Assembly: GCA_963693305.1 (NCBI GenBank)
Contig: OY855915.1
Coordinates: 16,013,284 to 16,077,283, forward strand
DNA: 64,000 nt
From: Meandrina meandrites
Taxonomy: Eukaryota; Cnidaria; Anthozoa; Scleractinia; Meandrinidae
Direction of reading: 5' to 3'
The notes beneath the pieces are model-generated. The model ran no database searches, was not told the origin of the DNA, and worked only from the letters and a program-made list of their open reading frames with translations. Of the stretch, positions 19,606 to 30,200 are shown piece by piece; position 1 is the first letter of the stretch, and every line of letters starts with the position of its first letter. The translations under genes and the position numbers were made by a program.

Positions 19606-20288
19606 AGCCAGGGCTGGCCGGTAATATTTTCAGCAACGTATTTTTAAAATGTGCAAGTAAAACAATTCAGGTTGAGCACTTTTAAGAAAGATGAAATGGA
19701 AATCAATTCAGTTTTAACGTATCACTTACCGGTAATATATCTCGCAACTACGGGTGAAAACTCGGGAGCCAAGTGACTGCCGTCAAATGTACAATGGTTC
19801 GTTAATTTAGGAATGAGTGAGAATTAGTGCCATTCTCTATTGTGAAATGTTAGAATTTAGGTGATGTCAAAATACAATTAAAATCAACAAAAGCGGTCTT
19901 TATCTGAAGAAAAAAAAGCCTTCCCCAAGGAAGCATACTCCCGGATCCCCGAAAGGAGGCTCGGTTAAACAGGCCTATAACTCTTGAAAAAGCTGGCTAT
20001 GTAACGCCCCTGATAGCATTTTGCGTGTCACTCATAACATGAATAAATTATAAATAAACTAATCTTTGATTATTTCGCGTGCCACTTGGATAACATGAAT
20101 AAATTAAGAAGCAAATATTTGATCCACAACTGTTTGACCCATTTTGAGCGAAAACGATCCTACGTCGGGCAAAAACCACTGAATACTATTCAGTGAGAAT
20201 CATATTAATCAGTTGGAAACCAAACACAACACGCAGGGGCTTCCCAGAAATTCTTACATAAAACCCAAGAAGTTTATTTAAACTACCA
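19606..20288. other. Spacer inside giant inverted repeat
   Basis: No match to the left arm, no gene. Contains AT-rich repeats of ATAACATGAATAAATTA (about 20035-20115). Confidence 0.4.
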
Positions 20289-20292
20289 TTAA

Positions 20293-22712
20293 GGGGGCCC
20301 TCTGGTTGAAATTTAGAAAATTTGAAAAATTTTACAGAAATTTTTTTTTTTTGAAAAATACCTTCTTGAATATATCTAGATTTGGAATATGTTGTTTGTT
20401 TTTACACAAATTCTTTCGCCGAGTCAAAAAACGCAGTCGTTTTGAAGTTTGTTTTTCCGTTGCCATGGTAACCTGCTGAAAACAATAGCTTTTCTCCCAA
20501 TTTTCTTGGCTTTAAAGGGGCTATGTCACGCAATTTTAGGAAATTTCGGCACTGACCAACTTGTCATAAAATTAACTGAAATATCACAATAACGGCTTAA
20601 AACTGTAGAAGAACTCAAAAGAAACACAGAAAGGCCAAAAAGGGGCATGGATGGGCAAAATTCGAGAAGATTAAAACGGATTGCGTTCGGGTAAACTTGA
20701 AAAACGTCGGCCCGATATTTTTCAAATTTCTCTCGATTTGTATGAAAGTGTCATTTACAATGCTCGAAAATCATCCTTCTTTGTTATGTGGCCATGATTT
20801 TGCCAATAAAAGACTTTTGCTCTGCTAATTTGAAGTTTAGAATTCTTAGTTAACGAAAACAAATAGAATTACCTAAAATGCCGTGACCTAGCCCCTTTAA
20901 TGTAAATGCAACACCCAGTTCCGCAGTCCTGAGCTCCCCTATATCCCGTAGTTCATTCCAGATTCCAAAATGTTATTTTGGAGGCCTGGATGCAAAGCGA
21001 AAACAATTTCCAACAAGGTCGCCATTTTTCACCCGCGTGTGTCAGTTCATATAGTTTATATAAGACTTATATTCATTCAAAACAAGGTAAATTATGCCGA
21101 AGCTAGGGAAAAACAGTCAGCTTTGAAGAAAGGCATGGCAAAGAAGTGAAAACGGTGTTCAAAAACAAGCAAAAAGAGCGAGCAACGCTACGAGAGAACG
21201 AAACGTAAACATCACAGTCTACAGTAAGATGATTCCACCACAAACAGTGCCGGATTCTTCTCGAAAACTTGGCGCTTCTGTTATTGATGCCTCTTCCTCA
21301 GATGAAAGTGTACTGAATGACTTGGAGACTGCTCAAATTTATCGCCTCGTATCAATGGAAAGTGCCAGAAAGTTTCTGCATGAAGAGATTCATACTGATG
21401 CACCATGTGCCTGGTAAGCCCTTTGAAATTTTTACATAATATTATTATTAGGAAGCAAGAAGTCAAAATAAATCTATAATCCACTAATTTATTGAGGTTT
21501 AAACGGAGAAATGATAAATTATTTCCTTTAATTTACCATGTAGGTGTAGTTGAAGTATTAGAGAGCACAGTGAACAGAATGGGGATGAGCAGTTCAATCT
21601 TTGTCAACTGTGACCGTGGCATGACAGAGTTCCTTGCTACTGGTGAGCACCCCTCCAATGACACCACTCCAAGGGCAATTCAAGGCAAAGATTTGAATAG
21701 GCGAATACTGTATGGTGCATTTGAGATGGGAGTTGGAATAAAAGGTATCACTAAACTGTGAAATGCTCAACAAGCCATTCAGTATGTCATTTTCAACCTG
21801 GTATGATCATGGAGCTCATAAGGAGGTAGTACAGGAAATAATTAACAATTAACAGAGCTGAGGCAAGAAAGCAGGCAATGGAAGAAGAAGAAGGCATCAC
21901 TGATGCTAATGACCAAACAGTAATTACTATTCCCAAAGATTTGCTCAGAGGCAAGCCAAACAGCACAAAGATCTCAGGATCCATCGCGAGGGTGTTACAT
22001 ATGGAGCTGGGGCTTTCGGTGGAATAGAACCCGCAATGAACCCAAAAGGAAGGGAAAGGCAAAGTAGACCAGGAAAAGACTTTGGACATATCCATTTCAA
22101 CATATTTTTGCCAACATGTTGTGTTATGTCTGAAAAACTAACTTGAAGACCTGTTTCCAGACACTGTTTAATTTAAATTGCATTTTCCGAAAAATGCATT
22201 TTTCGTGCTTTTTGGGGCTGCCCCCTTAAATTTCTCAAGTTATATTTGTGCAAACATCACCAAATTTGTCACAAATATTTTTGACATGACATACTACAAA
22301 CCTATTGAGCCAAATTCCATTTCACTAAAAGTAACAGGAGTTTTGAAGAGTTGATCTTTTCTTGAAATGCTTTGGTTACCATGGCAACACAAATAGTCGA
22401 AACCCGATTTCGCTCAATAGGTTTGTAGTGTTCCCTAATTAGATCCATGAGGCTTAAAACCAGCTCAATTAGATGCATTTTGTGCTTTTATGTTCAGGGG
22501 GCAGAAGATAGCTTTAAAAATGACAGAGTCTTTGTTATTGTTAATAATTAACTAACAATAAACAAATGTGGTCAAGTTCACTCATTGGTTGGTACATAGA
22601 GTCATACACTTGCTTCATGCCAAATTTCAGCAGTTTACCATGAATGGTTTTGATGCTATGACTATTTTAGTAATGACCTATTTCATTGATGGATTTCAAC
22701 CAGAGGGCCCCC
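20293..22712 (+). mobile_element. TTAA-flanked Kolobok-like element (2420 bp)
   Basis: Terminal repeats GGGGGCCCTCTGGTTGAAAT and complement at 22693-22712, flanked by TTAA at 20289-20292 and 22713-22716. Kolobok and piggyBac both duplicate TTAA; the internal coding remnant favours Kolobok. Uninterrupted transposase is not present. Confidence 0.65.
21229..21836 (+). pseudogene. Decayed Kolobok/Mutator-like transposase fragment
   Basis: Three short segments in changing frames: 21229-21417 (Ser/Asp-rich), 21492-21761, and, after a one-base shift near 21758, a continuation up to about 21850. The second and third together read ...NRRILYGAFEMGVGIKGI, then CEMLNKPFSMSFSTWY, a pattern I associate with the conserved domain of Kolobok-type transposases (Arg-rich helix, Gly-rich turn, then a Cys/Asn-Pro helix). 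The frame changes and a following stop show decay. Assignment rests on pattern memory and is moderate. Confidence 0.45.
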
Positions 22713-22943
22713 TTAAGGGGGCTTTGGCAGATTGGAAGTTGATTTGATTTTTGCAGGTTTGGGATAAATCTGCCATATCAAAAGATGTCTCATAATTACA
22801 GTCAGATGGAAAAACCCATCTTTGCTCTCAAACTTCATTTACAGGGTTTCTCTACCATATGAATCGATATACAGTCGGTTGCTCCCTTGTTACACTCTTA
22901 ATGTGCATGGAAAGTGGCTCCCAACTAAAAGATTGTTTAACTG

Positions 22944-23262
22944 ACCATGAATTGATGTAATGTATGTGAAATGATTCATATGTGAACTGCGGATATATAT
23001 GAAGGTGATATGTGATCTTCGCAGTGAATTTCCAATTTAAGCAATTGGAATAAAGAAGCCTGAAAAAAAAAATCAGGGTTTCAACGGGATTCGAACCCGT
23101 GACCTCCGCGATACCGGTGCGATGCTCTACCAACTGAGCTATGAAGCCACACATTGGGAGCGAGGTCAATTGTGAGTTCATATTTTCCCGTGAAAGGAGT
23201 GAAATGATGTAATGTATATGAAATGATTCATAAGTGAACTGCGGATATATATGAAGGTGATA
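22944..23262 (-). repeat. tRNA-derived SINE
   Basis: A tRNA-like head (23077-23148, minus strand) is followed by T10, then a body with a GAAGCCTGA...TCAGG hairpin and GTGAATTTCCAATT. Both sides carry related copies of ATTCATA(A/T)GTGAACTGCGGATATATATGAAGG (broken here as two blocks: about 22974-23012 and 23226-23262). The tail module recurs at 25246-25360. Translating this SINE produces a spurious protein-like frame across 22852-23370. Confidence 0.75.
23077..23148 (-). tRNA. tRNA-like head of SINE (anticodon GGT position)
   Basis: Reads GGCTTCATAGCTCAGTTGG at the 5' end (A box), with D-stem GCTC/GAGC, T-arm ACGGGTTCGAATCCCGT (B box), and acceptor 3' strand TGAAACC. The loop would present GGT (Thr). 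The acceptor has a C-A mismatch, the anticodon stem has an A-C mismatch, and position 33 is C instead of U, so this is more likely the promoter head of a SINE than a working tRNA. Confidence 0.5.
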
Positions 23263-23654
23263 TGCGAAAACAACGAAACTACCTAAGTTTACCATTGCAT
23301 GCAAATAGCATGGATATCCAAAGAATTTCGTGCTGCTCCCCAACTTACCGAACGCCTGCAACAGGCTCAAGATGTATAACTACCGGTATATTACAAAGTG
23401 TAATGAACCATTTTCTTGTCTCACGCCGCCAGTAACAGAAGGGACGGCCCCTTCTTTGAGTTTGTTTTGAAATTTGTAAAGGATACTTTGTTTGTTACGC
23501 TAAAACTTCCAGTGGCTATTTATCAGTCCCCCAGTGGACATGTATACATAAATTCTACCACCACTGTGGAGTACGAATTTGCTTATACATGGGTACGGTC
23601 GGTAGATTGATATAATAAGCAAAAACCGTAGATTCTCAAAAGAAAACGATGTTC

Positions 23655-24310
23655 TTTTATGAACAGCAATGAAATCAGTTTATTTTTATCGAGCTTTGGC
23701 TAAAATATCCGAAAATCACAATTACCACCTTTGTCACGTCTGTCACGCAATCTCTTATTTGCTTGATTTTGTGATTTTTAGCGCTTTCTCAGGGAGAACA
23801 ATTTAATTTCCCCAGACAAGAAGTGACATCAATTGAGTGGCCATTTCTTCCTGACTTTATTTCCAAAATATCAGTTTATTTGATATAAAGGTAGTATGGT
23901 AAATAGTTTCTTAAATTTACCATGTAATTTCCATAGAGAAAGAGTGGGATTTCTTTCAGATCTCTCTTAGTGTCATGGATTTATTTAAACGTCATAGAAG
24001 TTATAGAATAAAATCTGGAAAAGATGTAGAATAAGCTGATAACAAGTGGATGTCTTTAGGTTTTATAGTAAAGGCAAGTGGTTTGCTTAAAAACCGCTAA
24101 TTTTCAAGTCGAATTTTCTCGTGTCTGGCCGTCTGTCTGATCGTCATTTCCTGCCAAAAGAAAGAGTTATTTGACAAATGAATTGCATGGCGATGAATAA
24201 CTCATTATGGACGACTAACAGTCAGAGTTGGAGCAATTTTGAGTTTTCACACTTTTGCCGCTGTTTTCCGATTTTGTTTGATTCTTGCAGACATTCACTC
24301 TTAAATCTTT
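23655..24310. repeat. Outer right arm of giant inverted repeat
   Basis: Reverse complement of 13080-13715. Its outer end, near 24310, lies about 330 bp upstream of the first exon seen for the SMP/C2 gene. Confidence 0.8.
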
Positions 24311-24644
24311 CGCGTCATAACACAGGCTGAAAGAGAACAAATTCAGATATTCATTCCTTGCTATCTCAGACAGTAAACTGTACAAAAACAATTTTTCCCA
24401 GCAAACAAATCAATGTTCACCAATCTCGTACTCAGATCTACAACAAAAAGGCGCGGAGTGCGTGTCCGCTATAACGAGAGTTGACTGTATCTCGAAAATG
24501 TGCGTGGTTACGCCCAATTTTGGTTTTGGATTTTTATAGCCCTTAGTAACATCTACTTTTCTTGCATGCACAGTCATCGGCAGGGCAAAAATACTTCACC
24601 GTCCTTAACCTTACTGTAATATGACATAAGATGTTTTCTTGCAG

Positions 24645-25686
24645 GTTTGTTTTTAGTGATAGATCATTACTAAGCTGCATCAAAAGAAAGCTGGATGCTA
24701 TACTTGAGTCACAGAAGCCGTCATACGTTGGTAAGACTTACAGAGGCTCAATATAGAGCCAGACACACCTTGCCCGGCCTCCAAAACGCCAAGCGTCAAG
24801 CATGCTTCTTCATCAATATTGTGTTATAAGTTTCTTCATTTTGCTTTCTTTAGGCTCCCTGTCAGCCTATAACGAAACTAATTTTCCTGTTCCTGTCTAT
24901 CAGGTTCCATTGAGGTTCCTGACTTCACACTAGGTAACAGAACACCATACTTCAAATACATAAAAGCGTACGACAATCATGACGATCAACGAAATATAAA
25001 AGCTTCGTAGCTAAACTTCAACCACCCTCCAGATGATCTAATGACGAGAGGTAAATACCAGGCGGTTATTCACCTAGACGCCGGTCTGACATCACCAGAG
25101 GCCAGATTTGGTATCCGAATAAGACTCGGCAACAAGGGGTATGACTTGAACATTCTTATTTATCATAAAGTTTCTTAAAATAACCCATAACCCACTGTCA
25201 CTTTTGTCCTACTTAGTGAGCCGTACGTTTCTCAAACCTCCGGATGATCTTCGCAGTGAATTTCCAATTGCTTAAATTGGAAATTCACTGCGAAGATCAC
25301 CTTCATATATATCCGCAGTTCACATATGAATCATTTCATATACATTACATCATTCATTACGTCTCGTACATTATGTACTCTCTTCGCTTTTGCTTTCAAG
25401 TTCCAAGCAGTCCTTCTATAGATCGACTGGAAAAACGAGTTTTTATCGGCTTAATGCAATGCCCAGAATATACCAAGACAGACCATTAGGCTCTGGTTGA
25501 AAGATGATAGTTGTTTTTTTAAACTTGTTGAACCTGTTTGTTATTGTCCTGCAGGTTTCTTGGTACCGGCACAGACGTTGCAGTAGAAGATCTTCACGTC
25601 CACGGCAAACTACAGCTGATGCTTTCATTCAATCAAAACATTCCGCTTCCCCACCTGGCCGCGGTGACATTATGTTTTACCGAAGA
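24645..25686 (+). CDS. SMP-like lipid-transfer domain, exons 1-3 of host gene
   Basis: Three exons: 24645-24730, 24904-25138 and 25555-25686, each with AG before and GT after and with matching phases (1, 2, 2). Together they read as the first two thirds of a synaptotagmin-like mitochondrial lipid-binding (SMP) fold, which carries lipids between membranes at contact sites: RKLDAILESQKPSYVG, VPDFTLGNRTPYFKYIKAYD, YQAVIHLDAGL, and FLGTGTDVAVEDLHVHGKLQ (each part of a longer run). A TAG in frame at 25008-25010 interrupts exon 2; the frame is conserved on both sides. Earlier exons must lie upstream. The next exon is 17 kb away, beyond the Polinton. Confidence 0.65.
25246..25360 (+). repeat. SINE-derived fragment with perfect hairpin
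   Basis: 25246-25298 is a hairpin with arms of about 25 bp (GATCTTCGCAGTGAATTTCC and complement), followed by CACCTTCATATATATCCGCA and AATCATTTCATATACATTAC, the same blocks that flank the SINE at 22944-23262 but inverted. It lies in intron 2 of the SMP/C2 gene. Confidence 0.7.
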
Positions 25687-25841
25687 GTAAGAATCGCTTT
25701 ACATCACAAGATATAATAATAATATGAGTAAAATCTGGCCTTCTTGGATATGGGGAGGCAGTCTCCCCACCACAATAAATCAACCCCCACGAAATCCTTA
25801 AAAAGACAAGCTGTAAAACGTCGATTTAAATATATATATCC

Positions 25842-25911
25842 TATTAGACGTTTTGTTGTGCAGTATCGGCGAGTACAAACAACGAGTAAAAATTCTCGGC
25901 GATACTACACA

Positions 25912-25926
<15 letters not shown>
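25842..25926. repeat. 85-bp hairpin
   Basis: Arms of 32 bp (TATTAGACGTTTTGTTGTG..., complement at 25895-25926) with two mismatches and a 21-bp loop. A miniature fold-back element in the intron. Confidence 0.75.
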
Positions 25927-25945
<19 letters not shown>

Positions 25946-26236
25946 AGCCAAAATTTTATCTCAAAGCGGGCGAATTTCGCGGATATTTATTTGCCGCGAA
26001 TGCGTGACAGAAGTATGCGAAGCGGAACGGAATTGGCGCGGGATATCTAGCTAACTGATTGGTCAAGAGCACGAGAACACGTCAAACTCGTTTTGTGGTC
26101 GAGCACGCCATCACTGGTGCAATTTATTTCACTTTTTACAACGTGTCGTCTAGCTGTTTCTCGCTCCAAAACTTTTCAAGCTCGTCGTTTGTTAGACCCA
26201 GCGCCTTGTTTGGACGACCATCTTTACCTGACAGCC

Positions 26237-26672
26237 TTAGTTGCTTTCGTTTTGTGATTTTTCAAAGATCTTATCTTGAATGATGCTGTAATTCTTGCCA
26301 TATTGTCGTAGAAAGCGGTCGAAACTTCGTTGCAACAAAGTTAAAGTTCCTGGCTCGAACTTATCTCCGTTAAGTTTTCTGACTTCGATGAAAAACTGGG
26401 CAAGAAGACTGTTCAGTTCCAGGAATATCCTCCATTGGCCTTCTCCCGTTGATGGAGTTGCACCACCGAGTCCAAACATTGAGGTCACTTTTCGTCTTCT
26501 TTGTTGTGTTGCTGTTTCTATTTTCAATAAATGATGAAATTTCACTCTCGTTTAACTGCTTTTCTTTGTTCGATTTACTTAATAAACTTGGATCAATACT
26601 CGCCAGCCATTCCGACTCTTCGTCGTCAGAAAAAAATAATTTAAATTGTCCGCCATTTTTTCGTAACTTCAA
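26237..26672 (-). pseudogene. Fragment of Crypton-like recombinase core-binding domain
   Basis: Two overlapping frames on the minus strand, 26370-26672 and 26237-26545, join by a frameshift near 26425. Before the break: SEISSFIENRNSNTTKKTKS then DLNVWTRWCNSI; after it: LLAQFFIEVRKLNGDKFEPG and LQRSFDRFLRQYGKNYSI. This resembles the N-terminal core-binding part of Crypton-type tyrosine recombinases and related domesticated proteins common in invertebrates. No catalytic part follows. Family assignment is from memory and moderate. Confidence 0.45.
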
Positions 26673-26722
26673 TCCAATTCGTCGCTTGCGCGTTGCGCGA
26701 AACCTGTCTAACCAGTTCTCTG

Positions 26723-26752
26723 GAGTACAAATATCGTGTGATATTTGTACTC
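26723..26752. repeat. Perfect 13-bp-arm hairpin
   Basis: GAGTACAAATATC, spacer GTGT, then GATATTTGTACTC; a third partial copy (ATTTGTACTC) follows at 26765-26774. Lies 100 bp outside the Polinton end. Confidence 0.75.
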
Positions 26753-26855
26753 GTTTTGGGTGTTATTTGTACTCTACGAAGCAGTGTTGGATAATAAGAA
26801 TTTATATTTTACTTAACCATCTTGTAGTTATCCTCCTTTGCAAAAGCTCTTAAAC

Positions 26856-27276
26856 AGCGTCACACACATAGGAGTTACTGGTTCTGGGACAAAAAAAAAA
26901 CATGATATTTAACAAAGCTTTTTTTAAGTAAAACTCGGCTCCCAACGGTCGCCTCGTTTTACTTAAAAAAAAGCTTTGTTAAATATCATGTTTTTTTTTT
27001 CTCCCAGAACCAGTAACTCCTATGTGTGTGGTGGAAAGGAGGTAATTGAGAGAAATTAACAGTGAGAGAAAATCACTGTCCCAAAACAAGCAGCGTTTTT
27101 TAGGAAAATTCACTGTCCCAAAACCAGCAGCGTTTTTTAGGAAAAAAATATAGGAGAGAATTTTAAGGTGGAATAATAATTTTTTGAAGAATTATATACA
27201 CTGTATAATATACAAAAGTGTCCCAGAATTATTTTCCATTTGAACACTTGCCTGCAGTTGTGTATACGGCGAGATG
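26856..27276 (+). repeat. Polinton left terminal inverted repeat
   Basis: Matches the complement of 41941-42357 with a few substitutions. The outer 170 bp (26861-27030) is itself a palindrome with a 23-bp loop (CTCGGCTCCCAACGG...). Then comes a double 37-bp repeat (27073-27146; TCACTGTCCCAAAAC...), then unique sequence. The match between the two ends stops at the ATG of the first gene, so this repeat should contain that gene's promoter. Confidence 0.9.
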
Positions 27277-30200
27277 TCAGCTGCAAGATTTTCGTCCAAT
27301 GTTTTAGAAAAGTTTTACGGGCCAATAACAAGGGAGGAAAATAGAAATCTTCCTCAACCATTACAACCTGAACGTGTTCCTTTACTTGACGGGTTTAAAA
27401 TAAGTCAGACTAATTTCCAGGAATGGCTTCGTGTATGGATAATGAATGTATCTCAAACAAACCCAAACAACAAAGATATTTATATGTTTAAAAATGCAAA
27501 CAAAGAAAAGTATACCAATTTGATCGAACAGGAAATTCTAAAGTTGGGAAGTGTAAAGGTGAGCTTCGGGCTAAAAGTAAACTTTGAAATAGAAAGGAAC
27601 GGAGAAACGCAAGAAATGTCACACTATTTCAAAGAGGACCAGCCGCACGTTTTTACCAGGTATGACAAAGAACAGATAGAACAAAAATACGAAGAATTCA
27701 TGGGAAGAATAAAGGGAGAAATAGAAAACTGGTCATTGCAAGGATCAGGATGGGAAATTGAAAGTATAGAGCTAGCATACGTGAACGTTGCAAAATATCA
27801 GCTACTGAGCGGAGGAACCTATTTACCACTTCCAGCCAATCTTGCAAAAAAGAAGGCAATAATAAATGTGAAAAATAAAGACAACGAATGCCTGAAGTGG
27901 GCTCTAAGAGCTGCATTATTTCCTCCAAAAGACGGTGTGCATCCTGAAAGACCAAGCAAATATTCCAAAAATGATGGGATAAATTACGAGGGGATAGATT
28001 TTCCAACACCGGTAAAACAAATAGACAAGCTTGAAAAACAAAACCGAAACCTGGCAATAAACGTGTTCGGATGGGAAAAAGACACAGTGATAGTGCACAG
28101 AATAAGCAGTAAAGAAAAAAGCGTAAAAGGAATAAACCTGATGTTGATTGTGTCAGGGGAGAGACAGCATTACTGTTGGGTAAAAAGAGAAAGCGCTTTG
28201 CTGTTCGATAAGGCAATAAACAATAAAACGTTCTACTGCATGAGGTGCTTAACACGTTTCACAAGAGCGCAAACGCTGGTGGAACACGAAAAGTACTGCA
28301 ATGGAGTGAACGGCAGACCAACAAAAATAGACATGCCGGAAGAGGGGGAAAACATCCTCGCTTTTCAAAATTATCAGAAACAGATGAAAGCGCCCTACGT
28401 GATATACGCGGACTTTGAGGCACTGGTAAAAAAGATACAAGGCTGTGAGCGCGGGCCGGAAAGAAAGAACAAAAGTTACACAGAAAAGACCGAGTGGCAT
28501 GAAGCGTGCGGGTATTCATACATTGTTGTGAAAAGCGACGGAGAAGTAACAGGGTCAAAAGTTTATAGGGGCGAAAATGCGGTAAAGTCATTTCTGGAAA
28601 GCATAATGGAGGAAAAGGAAAAAATAAGAGAAACGCTCGCCAAACAGGAACCTATAACAATGACGCACGAAGACTGGTATGACTTCAAAAACGCATATAA
28701 CTGTCATATCTGTGAAAAGAAACTGGTAAAAGAAAACTATTGGGATTCATTGCCGGTCTACACTAGAGGTCTTATAACAGGAGAATATGACTACCAGGGC
28801 CAATACCACATGAGGTGCTTTTTCAACGAGCAAAAATATCAAAGGGAAGGATTAGAACCATTGAAAGGTCATGTAACAAAAGGAGGTAAAGAATTTGAAA
28901 TCATAATACTGAAAAAGCCGGAGCAAAAGGACAAGTATAAAGCAAAACAACAAACTGACTGTTATTTATGCAAAAAGCCACTGCTCCAAAAGAACTACAG
29001 AGACGCGGTAAAAGACCATTGCCACATGACGGGTAAGTACAGAGGAGCGGCGCACAGCCAATGTAACCTTAAACTGAGAATAAATCCCAAGACGGACCAG
29101 ATACCAGTTGTATTTCACAACCTGAGGGGGTACGACGCACACCATTTAATGCAGGCGATGGCAAATTTGAAAAAAGAGGTGAAATGTGTCGCAAACAACA
29201 TGGAAAAGTACATAACCATTTCGGTTGATGGTTTGCGATTTATAGACAGCTTGAACTTTATGCAAGGAAGCTTGGACTCATTGGTAGAAGTAATAGTAAA
29301 GGGGGTAGAAGAAGCCACATCAAAATTAAAAGACAGAGAGCTGCAGTACAAAAAGAAAATTAAGGAGGAACTCAAAATAACATCAAGATTATCAAACGGC
29401 AGTGATCTGCTTTACAAAAAGGGAATTTACCCATACGAGTACATGGATTCATTTGAAAAATTCAGCGAAACAAGTCTGCCCAAAAAAGAAGACTTCTACA
29501 GCAAACTCAACGATGAACACATTACAGAAGATGAGTACGCTCACGCGAAGACAGTATGGGAGACTTTTGATTGTAAAACATTGGGGGATTACCATGACCT
29601 TTATGTGAAAACGGATGTAGCACTGCTGGCAGATGTATTTGAAAATTTCCGTAAATTGTGTTTGCAGCAGTACGGTCTTGACCCGGCGCACTATTTCACA
29701 TCACCAGGCCTATCATGGGACGCACTCTTGAAAAAGACGGGTGTCGAGCTTGAGTTGTTTACAGATCTTGAGATGCATATGTTCGTGGAACGAGGAATTC
29801 GCGGAGGAATCTCGATGGTAAGCAAAAGATACGCAAAGGCAAACAACCCGATGGTATCGGATTATGACGAAAGCAAACCGAACAGCTACATAATGTATCT
29901 TGACGCAAACAACCTGTACGGCTGGGCAATGAGCAAGCCTCTCCCCAAAAGCGGATTCAAATGGAAACGAGTGATGCCGACAGAGGAGGAAATCCTGAAC
30001 AAAAAAGAAAACGGCAAGAAAGGCTGGATCCTTGAAGTTGATTTGGAGTACCCGGCGGAGCTGCATAAAGAACACAACAGCTACCCGCTGGCGCCAGAGA
30101 AAAAGGTCGTGAAAAAAGAAAACATGTCGGACTACCAAAATAATCTGATAAAAGAATTGGACCTGAAAATCCCAAACAGCAAGAAGCTGCTGCTGACACT

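Noticed and set aside
23077..23148. Functional tRNA-Thr gene
   Set aside because: Stem mismatches, C at position 33 and a repeat body directly downstream make it a SINE head.
22852..23370. Open frame of 172 codons on the minus strand around the SINE
   Set aside because: It crosses the tRNA-like head and its flanking repeats, begins at a non-ATG codon and is the typical spurious translation of a tRNA-derived SINE.
27698..28255. 185-codon antisense frame inside the polymerase gene
   Set aside because: Shadow frame, hydrophobic Phe/Leu-rich composition typical of antisense to Lys-rich coding sequence.
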